64,000 nt of DNA. Origin: Cloeon dipterum (lineage: Eukaryota; Arthropoda; Insecta; Ephemeroptera; Baetidae). How positions within the stretch are numbered: position 1 is the stretch's first letter; each line of letters starts with the position of its first letter. Made by a program: the position numbers and the translations under genes. The notes under the pieces were generated by a model. The model worked only from the letters and a program-made list of their open reading frames with translations, ran no database searches and had not been told where the DNA came from. Positions 49,671-60,381 of this stretch are shown piece by piece. The DNA lies in the NCBI RefSeq assembly GCF_949628265.1, contig NC_088786.1, positions 6,510,001-6,574,000 on the forward strand. The letters are read 5' to 3'.

Positions 49671-52475
49671 ATGGACCAAATCATGCATAGCCTGGCAGCC
49701 AAAAAGCTAAAAGCTTTGAAAAGTGGTGAAGCTGCAGACCTGAGTATTATCACCAAAGGTATCGCATCGCCAAAAAAAGAAGGAGCAAGTCACATTAAGG
49801 CAAGTTTCATAGAAAATTCCTGAAATTTAGTTTGATTGAATTTGGAGCAGGTGTACGCATCAAAAGCGGATCTGATTGCTGCTAGTGATTATTTCAAATC
49901 GAAATTGCAAGGAGAACCACAAAAAGATTCAATTGAATTGGAAGGGTTTGACTCCGAAATCGTAACGCTAGTTGTTGAGTAAGTGTCCTGCGGTTATAAG
50001 TTTTGGTCCAAAATTGATTTGCCACTCTTCTTGTTCCAGGTTTACGTTTCTCAGCGGCTGGCTGATGACCGAAGTGAAAGACCTGAATCAATGTTTGATG
50101 CTTGCTCGAGCTGCCCAGGAATTCAAAATCGACTCACTCGGAGAGCTGTGTGGTTGTCTCCTTTCGAACAAATTCCTCGAACTGAACCAAATTTGGAGAG
50201 TCTACGACGGACAATTCGGCAAAGCTGCTCAGGTCAAAGTCGTGTTGGAATCTGCCCGAAAAGTAATATATAAATATTGTTTTTTAATGTTAATATAATT
50301 TCCATTGTGTATTTAGTTTGTGTCCGAGAAGGTGAAGGAATGCATGCTCCAGCCAGGATTTATCGACATCAAGCATGCTACACTGGTGGACCTTCTTAAC
50401 GTGCATTGCTTGCGTGTTGAGTCAGAAGCCATCCTTGTACAATACTCTCAAAAGCTTGCTAAGGAAATCGCAAGATTGGGTCTTAAAACGTAATCGAAAT
50501 TATTTTTTCTGCAAAATTTCTTTATAGGCGTATTCTTAATTCGTCATTTGGAAAGTCTTTCTAGTGTTAAAAGCCGTCAGTAAATGACACCATTATTTCA
50601 TTCAAGGTAAGCGCACGCGAGAATTCACCAGTTGCGTAAGTCCTTTTAGTGTTCTAATCCGCACCAATAGATGGCGCCAGTAGTTTCTTTTATGCTATGG
50701 TTTAAGACTCAATCCTGCTGCTGTGCATTCTGCTTCTAGAATTTTTTCTCTAGACGAGCTGATGACAAAAATCAGCCATTCACCGTAAAAACTTCGGAAA
50801 ATATTTTTCATTTTAAAAAAAATAGTTTTTCACGATTCTACGGCGATTTGCTTGACCAAATTTGGTTTTCAACACGTCTCAAAGGAAAATATAATAAGTG
50901 AAGAATGCACAGTTGCAGGATTTAGTCTGAAATCGCGGTGGAAGTGCCTTAAAACTAAATTTTTAAGAACGTATAAGGTGGCGCCATCTGTTGACAGCTT
51001 CGAACAATAAGGGTTTATGCAACTGGTCAGTTATATTTCGTTTCCGTTCGCGCTTAGTGGTCACCAATCAAAGGAGTCAACCAACTTGTCCCTCCATAGC
51101 TGGATGGAATAGCGATGCACGACGAAAGCGGAGAATGTGCGCAGTTTGTGGCGCTGCTAGTGGAGGGGGATGAGTGCGTGTTCATTTTCCCACACTCTCC
51201 CCCCTCCATTGCCCGCAAATATCACCACGAGGCTGTTGAATCCCCACTCCTCCGAGTCACATGACTGGCCGCAGAATTCCGCCATGTTTTAATATACAAT
51301 TATTTAAATCCTGCCGCTACTGTGAATTCTATTTAACAGAAAATCATATGTCAATTTAGAATCCTAAAAGAAATTCTTTTTGACATAAAATCTTTTCTGC
51401 TGTTTTTATACCGCGATTGGCTGAGCCTTAAGACTGCTTCAAAAACTACAGTGACACTGTTCCAATTGGTGAAATTAAATTTACAATTTCTACGCTTCTG
51501 ACCCGTAAAAGAACAAATAACTTATCAAAATAATATTGCAGCCTCGCCAAAGAAGTCTTCCGCGAATACTTTCTTCCTCATCTGCGGCTGCTGACCTTAA
51601 AAGCCGAAGAGATGGGCCCGGTGTTGAGCATGATCGAATCGGAAGAAGCTATCCACTTTGCCCGTGTGCAGGCGCCACCGTGTCTGAAAATGTTGCTGCC
51701 AAATAAATCCGAGTCGTTTCGGTGCGGCTTTAGCACAATTGTGTCTCCGAGATACAGGAGACTCGAGAGAAGAATTGGATTTTTGGCAAGAGAAAACCAC
51801 TTGGGCCTTCACAGGACTGAAAATGATTTCATCTGGAAGAACTACTTTTTCCTCAGCGAGAAAGAGCAGAAGTTTGTACTGAGCTTCGTGGCACCATTTA
51901 AAATGACCGTTACCAAACTGGAAGTCGTCCTGCCTCTGCGCAAGAGCCATTACAATGCAATTGATGTCTTCAAATGGTACAAAAAATTTAATTAAAATAT
52001 TTTGATTTAAATGCCTATGGAAATGAGCCATATTGGCGATCACGATAAAACAATTTTGAATTATAATTCGAAAAAAAACTTTAAGAGTAAAAGGAGTAAA
52101 AGTAACAAATATTTTTAATGTTTCAGTCTGGCATTTGATCCATTGACTTGCTTTGAATTGCCGTCAAAAGCCACAATCACTACTAGCTTAATTGCCGACG
52201 ACGACCTGAGCCTCTACTCCAAGGGGGATTTCGAGAATCCCTGGTCCACATGGAAAACGTTCAATTTTGTTGAAAAGGGCAGTCAGGTGTCGATTGAGTT
52301 TTGCTTCAACGCACCATGCTTCTATAAAAGGGCAGCCTTGGACTGCGAAATCTCCGTCGATATTCCTTTCACATTCAAGCTGTTCGATAGGAGCGAGGAG
52401 AGTTCTTGGATGGAAGTTCAGAACCAGGGCACCAACCTTTTCCACAGCCTGTCCTATGAGACCTTTGAAATCTGA
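49671..52475 (+). CDS. BTB/BACK-domain protein
   Basis: Exons: 49671-49799, 49851-49978, 50040-50262, 50317-50489, 51542-51976 and 52127-52475, giving 478 aa. A BTB/POZ-like region spans about residues 22-130 (LSIITKG, VYASKADLIAASDYFKSKL, VVEFTFLSGWL). A BACK-like helical region follows, from about LNQCLMLARAAQEFKI through SLAKEVFREYFLPHLR, then a beta-rich C-terminal part of unknown type. Such proteins often act as Cullin-3 adaptors or transcription cofactors in the cell; no substrate can be named. Intron 1 uses a GC donor (AAG-GCAAGT) with a normal AG acceptor. Intron 4 is about 1 kb and holds a terminal-inverted-repeat element. A poly-A signal AATAAA is at 52667-52672. The gene is unrelated to the protease homologues but took part in the array duplication. 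Confidence 0.85.
50608..51056. mobile_element. MITE-like element in BTB intron 4
   Basis: The element has imperfect terminal inverted repeats of about 75 bp. The left end is TAAGCGCACGCGAG with CACCAGTTGCGTAA and AGATGGCGCC further in. The right end, read in reverse, is TAAGCGCGAACGG with GACCAGTTGCATAA and AGATGGCGCC. The inside has no coding capacity. It looks like a non-autonomous DNA transposon. It lies wholly within the intron, so it should not affect the protein. Confidence 0.75.
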
Positions 52476-54354
52476 ATTTCATACACCACTTTGGAAAAAG
52501 AAGTTTTTAAAGAGAAAATTTTGTTTTGTCTGAACATAAAGAAAACTGTTCTCTAATTGTAACTTAAAAATTCTGAAAAATATTCTGCTGTATTCAAGTT
52601 AAATTTTGTTTATAAAAGGCGTTAAATAACAGCCTCTTTTGTATGTTTTAAAACGGTAAAATCTGAAATAAATTGTACTTCATCATTAAAATAGTTCTGT
52701 CTCATTTTTCTAGAAAGTTATTGCAGAAATTTTGCATCAATTTAAACAAACCTAAAACTGTTCTAAATTAAATAATGAAGCACATCTTTTCTTCTGCTCT
52801 CAAATAGCTTCCATGATATTTTCTTCTCCGATTTCTTATTAATTTCTATATAACATTTTTCATTATTTTCTAATCAAAAATATTTTCCGTCTAAAATTTG
52901 ACCAAAATAAAGAACTTAAATTATTTTGGCCATATCTTTCTTAATCGATGTTGTTGTGTCATTCATACCATAAAAAAGTTACTTTTTTTTAAATTGACTC
53001 CCAAAAGTGATACCTATTATACCCGATTTTTACTTACAAATAGTTGAGGAGTTAAAACTTAACTGTTGATGGGTTATGCGTTCGAATTTTTAAAATTAAA
53101 ATTTGAAATTTTAATTTATTTTTTATTCTGCCTTAAATTATTTATTTTGAGCGTTTAGTCGATTGTCTTCATATAGGACACCACACAAATCTGCGCGTAG
53201 ATCGATTTCACATCACCGACAATTTTTTGTATCCCATTATAACTGTATAATATCAAAGATTGATTCTGGAAAACCGTTGGTGATTTGTTGCGGTAATTGA
53301 CTTCAAGCAAACTGGAACAGTGAAACAGTGTAACTTCTTTGCAACATCAGTAAACATCTCACTGCGCTTCTGTTCGCCATCTCGTAATAATCAGAGCCGC
53401 AAAAAATGCAAGAGTGCCTGAAAATTTCGATTCTCATTTTGTTTTTCGCAACACATGCAATAGCAAATATCATCGAAGATATTTTAAAAATATTTGACAG
53501 CAAAGATGGGTTTGAATTACAAATAAAATATGTGTATTACTGGTAATAATTAAATAAATGTCTGATGCAACAGCTTGCTCCTGAAAATTACGTGGATGAA
53601 ATTTTTTGTACATGCTTATTTGGCCACTAGTATTTTCTCCTGGTCCATTTCAAATCCCCATAACGAGTAATTACGTTCGAACGGAGTGCACTGCATGGAA
53701 TCTCGACTTACGGAGGTAAAAGATTAAATAAAATTTTATCTTTTAGTCTTACAAAAATTAATTTATGTACACCACATACGTTACAGATTACCTTTCTAGT
53801 GTGACAAACATGTACGGACAAAGGTGAATGATCGCACCATTCAGAGCGTTGAGATGCATTAAAGGGTCGATGCTTTTGGTAATGAAATCCACAGTCAAAA
53901 GCTGCTCGTTCATCACTCAAAATTACTTATACAACAATTGTCTTGGTCTCACTCAAAGTATGTTAATCGAAACATTTTAAGGAAACTTCTTTGAGGAATG
54001 CTTATTGATTTTCAAAATTTAGACCAGCAGTGCGCCTTGATAAAGCAAACCTTTGCAAATGTGTCGTGTATTCTGTGAATTAAATAATCATTTTTTTTAT
54101 TTCCTTCTCGCTACTCATTAAAAGTTATTAAAATTACGATTAAAATAAATTTATTTGGAGAATGAAAAAGCTAATAATAACTTTTAAATCACATATTAAC
54201 ATAAAATTTTTACCAAACGTTTTACTGTCATATAATTATTTCCAGTCAAATTACTGCTGATAAAACTTGAGATAAAAATATTAGAGCATTATTTACAAGT
54301 AAAAAGAAGGTTAAGATTACAAAAATATTTTTTAAGCTTTCGTTTTCCACGTAA
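52476..54354. other. Intergenic region between BTB and the R2 repeat
   Basis: Mostly AT-rich. It contains one candidate small secreted peptide (53406-53546, listed separately). A minus-strand frame at 53708-53920 has several Cys and His residues (CHTRKVICNVCGVH) but no start context or family match, so I do not call it a gene. Confidence 0.5.
53406..53546 (+). CDS. Candidate small secreted peptide or signal exon
   Basis: The 46-aa frame begins MQECLKISILILFFATHAIA, a textbook signal peptide with likely cleavage after AIA, then about 26 polar residues (NIIEDILKIFDSKDG...). A GT donor lies right at its end (TACTG-GTAATA), so it could be the first exon of a longer secreted gene; a possible AG acceptor lies near 53572. 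An initiator-like ATCAGTAAAC lies about 60 bp upstream, but no TATA box is clear. I recognise no family. It could be chance in AT-rich DNA. Confidence 0.35.
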   Translation: MQECLKISILILFFATHAIANIIEDILKIFDSKDGFELQIKYVYYW

Positions 54355-54935
54355 AACTGTTTAAAGTGGTTCCCAGCGTTCAGTTAACGCTATTTTGCAA
54401 CGGGATGTGCGCCATGGAGGAAATCACGTAGCGCACAGTTTCACATCACGTGATAGCAGCCATAAAATTTTGCACTGAAAATTTCACATCAGTAGTGACA
54501 GATTGTTATCAAGCCTGTTGGTAGTCAGTTTCTAACGTTTTTCTGATTTTAACTTGAAATGGAGCCACGCAGGCAGAAACAGAGCACACTGTCCACGCAG
54601 CTCGCAGCTCGCAGCAGCAGTGAAAACAGGAAATTAGCGTTTGAACAGCTTTTGCTGTTCGTTTAAAAATTTTGATATACATTATATATAAGAATATTTT
54701 CTTACTTTTGCACATTTTATGCATCTTCAAATATTTTTTTCAATTTGTGATTACTTAAAAAAATTTTGTTTTAAATTTCAGTATCTTCTAAATAATATGA
54801 TTATTTTATGATTGACATTTTACTTTCGGAAAATAGAAGCTGTAGATACTGAAACTGAGAGACCGGATGAGGCAATGATTGCTCGTTTTCGCTGGCCGTC
54901 CAACGCCATTGTTTCATTGCATGAAAAAGCTCCTA
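54355..54935 (-). repeat. R2 repeat, inverted, abutting gene C
   Basis: This is a near full-length R2 in reverse orientation (GTGGTTCCCAGCGTTCAGTT at the left, CATTGCATGAAAAAGCTCC at the right). It ends about 18 bp before the start codon of gene C, so the gene's proximal promoter and any 5' leader must lie within R2 sequence or be extremely short. Confidence 0.8.
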
Positions 54936-54952
54936 ACCTCTCGTTTGGATAT

Positions 54953-56844
54953 ATGAAGGGCTTGCTGTTGCTAGTAGTTGTAGTAAAGGTAGCTCTTTGA
55001 AAATTTATCCATTTTCATTTCTTATGTCAAAAGTTTTTAAGTTGGTGCTAACTGAGGAAACTTTGCAAAGAACCGAGGATGATTTGCAGAAATTGACCGT
55101 AAATGATCGACTGAAGCGAGAAATTCCTGCTGAAACTAACCAACGTAAATTGCATTGTTTTATAGTAAAATATTTTTCAAAAACAAACTTTCTATTTAAA
55201 ACAGCTAGCACCCCATCAATTGGCAAGCGAATTATCAACAATAACCCTCAATGGGGAAGCTTTAAATGGCACGCGATCATCGGTAGAACAACTCTTCCCT
55301 TTTATTGTGGTGGCTCCTTAATATTGCCTCAGTGGGTCTTGACAGCTGCTTCTTGCTCTGCGTGAGTTTCTTTTTTCAATTTTTAGCAGGTTCTACCACT
55401 GTGATTGTAGATTAAAACTTGCTCATGTTATTGAAATTTTACATGTAACGTTCCAAGCATTAAAATCAGTTCAGCCAATCAAAGTATAAAAGCCTGAAAA
55501 ACTACTTTTCAAAAATAAAAATCTTTGTTATTTGCTTCTACCGTGTTTCGCTACACCATTTTTTATTTTATTAAGAACACCAAAATATTTGACGCCGAGA
55601 ATGCACGGCAGCAAGATTAAATAGTAAATTTTGAAAAATAACGTTGAAAAAAATTTGATGTACAAAATTACTAACATTAAAAGCATAATAATACAAAATT
55701 AGAAAAATATATAGATTTAAACTTTTAGGCCACGCTATGAAATTCGATTGGGTGAAATTGTCATCACTACTCAGCCTCCTGATCCTGGATCTGGCCGCTA
55801 TCTGTTAATAGCAACCTATACGATCGTTCATGAGCTATACGACAGCACATCTCACGCCAATGACATCGCTCTGATTAAGCTCCCAACGGCCGTCAACTAC
55901 ACAGGTTTTTTCAACGAAGACAAGAATTCAGAGCTTTTATATCTATTAATACTTAAAATGTTTTACGACAGATTCTGTCCAACCTATTCGACTGCCATTT
56001 ATGACAGATGCATATGATGATTCATTTGGTGAATCGGCGAGAGTCACTGGTAACGGCCAATATGATGACGGTATAAAGTTTGCCAAAAAGTACGTCTATG
56101 ATGCTATAACATTCATCGCAATTTATAGCTTTTCTTGGAATAAGGCTTAACCTCATGAATACTGAAGTGACAGTTATCAACAACACACAATGTGCGTCTT
56201 ACTACGGCAGTGACATCATTACTCAATCAATCATCTGCACTTTCCAAAATGGCACAGCGCCGTGCACAGTATGATTCTTAATAATTTGAACTATTTTGTA
56301 TAGTTCATAGGGAGTTATAAAATGCAGCATTATTTATTTTCTTAAAGGGTGACGAAGGAGGCCCGTTGGTCTACACAGGCCCTCGCAACGACCAGGTCCA
56401 GATTGGCATTGTCTCGTTTTATCCATTCGGAAGCTGCTTAGCCGGCCCGACAGGCTACACCCGCGTCTCGTCCTATCTTGATTGGATTTCAAAAATGACT
56501 GGACAAGGTTTGCACTCAACCACTCGTCATTTGTCAGGAAGCTATTATTTATAAAATAATTTTCAGATTTTTCGGGTACAACCACAGCTTTTCCGCCCAG
56601 TAAAACAACTACGAAAAAAACCACAACAATTAAAACAACCACTACAAAAAAGCCGACAACCACAAAAACTACAACTACCACTACCAAGAAACCTACAACA
56701 ACAAAAACTACTACCACCAAGAAACCTACAACAACAAAAACTACAACCACCAAGAAACCTACGACGACAACTACCAAAAAACCGACAACTACAAAAACCA
56801 CTACATTGAAAACTACAACTACGAAGAAAGTGCTATCAGGTTGA
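54953..56844 (+). CDS. C: divergent secreted serine-protease homologue with mucin-like tail
   Basis: Exons: 54953-54988, 55042-55144, 55205-55361, 55729-55904, 55972-56070, 56129-56268, 56348-56507 and 56567-56844, giving 382 aa with the same intron phases as A and B. The signal peptide is MKGLLLLVVVVKLVLT. The domain junction is SIGKRIINNNPQWGSFKWH. It is the most protease-like member: C42 and C58 are kept (FYCGGSL, WVLTAASC), Asp102 is kept (NDIALIKLP), and Asp194 is kept in GDEGGP. His57 is Ser and Ser195 is Glu, so it cannot work as a serine protease. The tail of about 90 residues has TTTKKPTTT repeats and ends KVLSG. Another start upstream (54812) would add residues encoded by the R2 repeat and is less likely. 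Confidence 0.9.
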
Positions 56845-57719
56845 AATAATCGTCAATATTAATCATTTCTGAAGCAATTTCTCTTTTATGTGATTCCTAT
56901 TTGGTTATTATTGAATAAAATTTCATATGAAATAATCAGGTCTTACAAATTATTGCGCCATAGGGAAGATGTTTACAATTTCAGCTGATTAAAATAATTT
57001 CCCATTTGAAATTAGAAGCAGATTTCTTGGTGTAATTTGTTGCAGTAATTTATTAAAATACATGTCACGCACTATTATCAACACTATATACTTATATAAT
57101 GCTCTATTTTCATGAATGGTGTTTAAGATTAGATTGATAGACTTGAATTTAAAAAATTGATTGGTATTAAACACAAAGAGGAAATTATTTTAGGTGTCGA
57201 GACTCAGCAAAAAGGAAATTTTGTGCTATAAAGCATTAAATTTATGAATAAAGAAAACTTTAAAGCACCTATAACTCTAAGTAAATGAATAATATAAGCA
57301 CATTTTTATTAAAATCTCTATTTTAAAATTTGATATGAGACCAGAAAAGAGCTGCATTCGATTTTTCGCATACGGATATAACCGCAAATATCAAACGAGA
57401 AATTTTAAAATATCCAGTTCCAAGCTGCTCTCCATTTCAACAATTTCACAACAGCTTTTAACTATCACGCAGCATACGTGCATCAGATAGGAGAGGACGT
57501 TAGCTTGGTTTTGCAATTTCATACGAGAACTATAAATTTTCATCTGACATGAATGACAGGCAAAATTTTCTCATGGAAAATATTGAAATGATGTGTATCA
57601 CTTATGCCTGCGTGGCGCAGACCGGATGAATATACAATTATAAATGGACGGCCTGCACTACAGAATATTCTCTTACAAAGATGCTGTCATTTGAAACCAT
57701 GCAGGTTTTACTTTTGCTG
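56845..57719. other. Intergenic DNA between gene C and the LTR element
   Basis: A poly-A signal for gene C lies near 56914 (TTGAATAAAATTTC). The rest is AT-rich with no gene or repeat that I can identify. Confidence 0.6.
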
Positions 57720-58162
57720 TGTCAGGGTTTTACCTGACGATATTACGATCGCATTAATAATTGTTCAGCACCGATATGTAATTGACGTGAACTTTCGGGC
57801 GCCCACAAGGGAGAGCGGAGGGAGAAACTCAGGTATCAATAAAGGCAACGCAAGAACCTCCCCCTCACGAGCACACGACCCGCTCGCACCAACGCACTCG
57901 CTCTCCTGACGGCACACGAGCAAGAGGGTAACTCTCTCGCTCCCCCGCTCGTCCCTCTGGGTAGCCACGCTGTGTACTGTCGCTGCTATCTACAATAAAC
58001 TGGTATGGTATAGTAACTGGGCATTTTCCCTTCTTGTCCACCCTGCACCCTGTAAAGTCTACTTTGGCCACAGAAGAAAAGACTCTGACCTCGTGATAGG
58101 GAGAAGGCGCGCCGGCAGGGCCGACTGCACCCATTCGGCGGCCCTGCCCCGCGTCGCTGACA
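57720..58162 (+). mobile_element. 5' long terminal repeat of an LTR retrotransposon
   Basis: The 443-bp segment begins TGTCAGGG and ends GCTGACA, so its ends form the short inverted repeat TGTCAG/CTGACA typical of LTRs. A poly-A signal AATAAA is at 57994-57999. Two bases after the end, a TGGAGGCACCGGCGAGATTA stretch at 58165-58184 has the form of a tRNA primer-binding site: TGG, then stem-like and T-arm-like sequence with a G before ATT. The matching 3' LTR is not in this window, so target-site duplication and age cannot be judged. Confidence 0.8.
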
Positions 58163-58446
58163 TGTGGAGGCACCGGCGAGATTACCCGTAAAAAGTATTT
58201 GTCAGCCCTCACGAGCGAAGAGTTTTTTTTCTGTTGCCAAAGTGCCCTCCCAAACCCAGCCCTCCAAATTTTTTTGGACCCGAAACCCCCCCAACAAGCG
58301 CGTAATTTCCTCCTAAAGGACATGTAAAATCGAACTTACGTACGCGTCATGCAAATTTTGTAAATATTGTATAATTTAAAATATGTCAGGTGCATATTAG
58401 GCGATCTAATTTTTTCTTTGCACGCTGAGACATACGTAAATTTAAA

Positions 58447-60381
58447 ATGGACGGTAAATCTTTGAAAATCGGACGCCGGTTGCTCGATGAATTTTTCGGT
58501 GAAAGTACAGAGGACGTTGAATTATTCCTACAGGACTTACACGTAATTAGGAAACTCTCTGGAATGACAGAAGATGAAACGTTTAATGTTCTTGAAAGCA
58601 AATTACAAGGACACGCGAAAAACTGGCTTTTGCAGTGGGAATGTGACCCATTAAATGTAAATAAGGGACTTGATGAACTTTTGAACGATTTGAAAAATTG
58701 GCACAATGATTTCGCACACTCGTACTACGTTAAAACCCCGAGAAAACATAGCGAACCGCGAGATTCTTCCTCTTTCTCAGATAGCGATCAATCTACCGAT
58801 AATTTTGAGACAGATTACACCTTTAGAGTCAGCCGAGACCGTAAGAAAAAATCAAAAACACAAAAGGAGGAAAAAGATGAACTAATTTTACTCCTCCTCA
58901 AACAGTTGCAACAAAAAGAAGAGCAATTGCGCACTCTTCAAGTGGCACCTTGCACCGCACAAAACACATACGCGTTAACTTCACCTCATACTAATTATGT
59001 ACTCATGAAAACCCCGCTACCTATACAACAACAGTTCGTGGAAATTCTTCCTCAGCCGCAACCACAGCATGTTTTCCCAATTTACCAATACCCAGCCGAG
59101 TACCCGTCGTACCAAATGCACCCACCACCAGATTTCGCACCTGCCTACCAAACGGCACCCCAGTCAGAACAACAGCAATTTTTCTCATACCGAGTCCCCA
59201 AAATTTGTTTCAAATGCAACCGCAGTGGACACATTAGAAAACAATGCAGATCACGCGTAGGAGATGCGCATCGCGGAAATAGGAGACAAAATTACTCTTC
59301 GCGCACGCACGGCCATATAACATCTCAGCTGGCAACGACATGCGGCAATCCACCAAACGCTATTTTTCCCCAGAACGCGCACTCGGCTCAAACGCGAAAG
59401 GTACTCCGTAACGTGCCGGTTTATGCACCCAAATCAGCAGCAAACCCAGAAAAGAAGAATCAAAAAGGGGTATCGTCAATCACACAAAATCAAAGCCTCG
59501 CCAGGGAACGTGCTCATGTAAATACTGTAAATTCAATTTCCTCCAAAGAAGCCGAGTCTTCAGTTCCCTCGGAAAAGGGTAATTCGCAACAACAAAAGCA
59601 CGCGATTAACCAAATACCGTTCTCATCAGTGCCAAAATCAAGTTCAACCGAGTATTTTGATTTGTCATATTTTCAAGACGAAAACCAAAAGCCAGTAGTG
59701 AATTTGCACGAACAAAAGAGAGAAGTTTCGCACACAACCGGATTTGTAGCTCAAAGTGAATTAATATCCGAAAAAAGAGCTCCAGAACATGCATGTACAT
59801 TGGCGGAAACCAAAAATGCCGGAATAACTGGACAAATAGAGTCATTCCAATCAGGTCAGGTGAAAAATGAGATTGGAAGATCTAACGTTAAGAAAAAGAA
59901 AACTCCAAAGAAGATCAATTCACAAGGGAAAATTGTACGTACAAAATTAGAAAATGCGCAAAAGGCTGAAATTCAAATTGCAAAAGACACTGCTATAGAA
60001 AATGACGTAGTTGTAAATAAGTTCGAACCGCAGAAAAAAACGTTAATCAGTACAGCAGAAAATAACATCACATTGCCCGGAAAATGTGTAGTAGATACTG
60101 TAGCAGCAGTTAAGCAAGAAACTAATAACTTGAATGAGCGCGAAAATCACGTTGACAACGGTGATACGACTATTCCCAGTGACAGGATTAAGGAAAAACT
60201 TGAAATTCCTTTGAAACTAAAACCCATTATCAAGAACACAGTAGATTTTTTACGAAATCTTGGGAACTTTAGTAGCAAGTGGCGCATTAACCGAACCCGC
60301 GAACAAGACGACACAAAAAACTTCGAAATGGTCAAAATACCGAAAAGCGAGGTATTGCCGAACAAACCACAGAACGGTTGA
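58447..60381 (+). CDS. Gag-like protein of the LTR retrotransposon
   Basis: The open frame of 644 residues follows the LTR and primer site by about 280 bp. The N-terminal 100 residues resemble a retrotransposon capsid region (FLQDLHVIRKLSGM, KLQGHAKNWLLQW). A single CX2CX4HX4C zinc knuckle (CFKCNRSGHIRKQC) lies at about residues 254-267 after a Gln/Pro-rich linker. The long C-terminal part is polar, Lys/Glu-rich and probably disordered. This order is usual for Gag of LTR elements; Ty3/gypsy is my first guess, without proof. The frame looks whole. No protease, reverse transcriptase or integrase follows in the window. Confidence 0.85.
   Translation: MDGKSLKIGRRLLDEFFGESTEDVELFLQDLHVIRKLSGMTEDETFNVLESKLQGHAKNWLLQWECDPLNVNKGLDELLNDLKNWHNDFAHSYYVKTPRKHSEPRDSSSFSDSDQSTDNFETDYTFRVSRDRKKKSKTQKEEKDELILLLLKQLQQKEEQLRTLQVAPCTAQNTYALTSPHTNYVLMKTPLPIQQQFVEILPQPQPQHVFPIYQYPAEYPSYQMHPPPDFAPAYQTAPQSEQQQFFSYRVPKICFKCNRSGHIRKQCRSRVGDAHRGNRRQNYSSRTHGHITSQLATTCGNPPNAIFPQNAHSAQTRKVLRNVPVYAPKSAANPEKKNQKGVSSITQNQSLARERAHVNTVNSISSKEAESSVPSEKGNSQQQKHAINQIPFSSVPKSSSTEYFDLSYFQDENQKPVVNLHEQKREVSHTTGFVAQSELISEKRAPEHACTLAETKNAGITGQIESFQSGQVKNEIGRSNVKKKKTPKKINSQGKIVRTKLENAQKAEIQIAKDTAIENDVVVNKFEPQKKTLISTAENNITLPGKCVVDTVAAVKQETNNLNERENHVDNGDTTIPSDRIKEKLEIPLKLKPIIKNTVDFLRNLGNFSSKWRINRTREQDDTKNFEMVKIPKSEVLPNKPQNG

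Noticed and set aside
53708-53920. Cys/His-containing frame on the minus strand
   Set aside because: The spacing does not fit a known zinc finger, there is no start context, and flanking sequence shows no exon structure.
57604-58323. Overlapping frames of 67-152 codons around the LTR
   Set aside because: They lie in the LTR and leader, are present in several overlapping frames, and have GC-rich composition rather than coding features.
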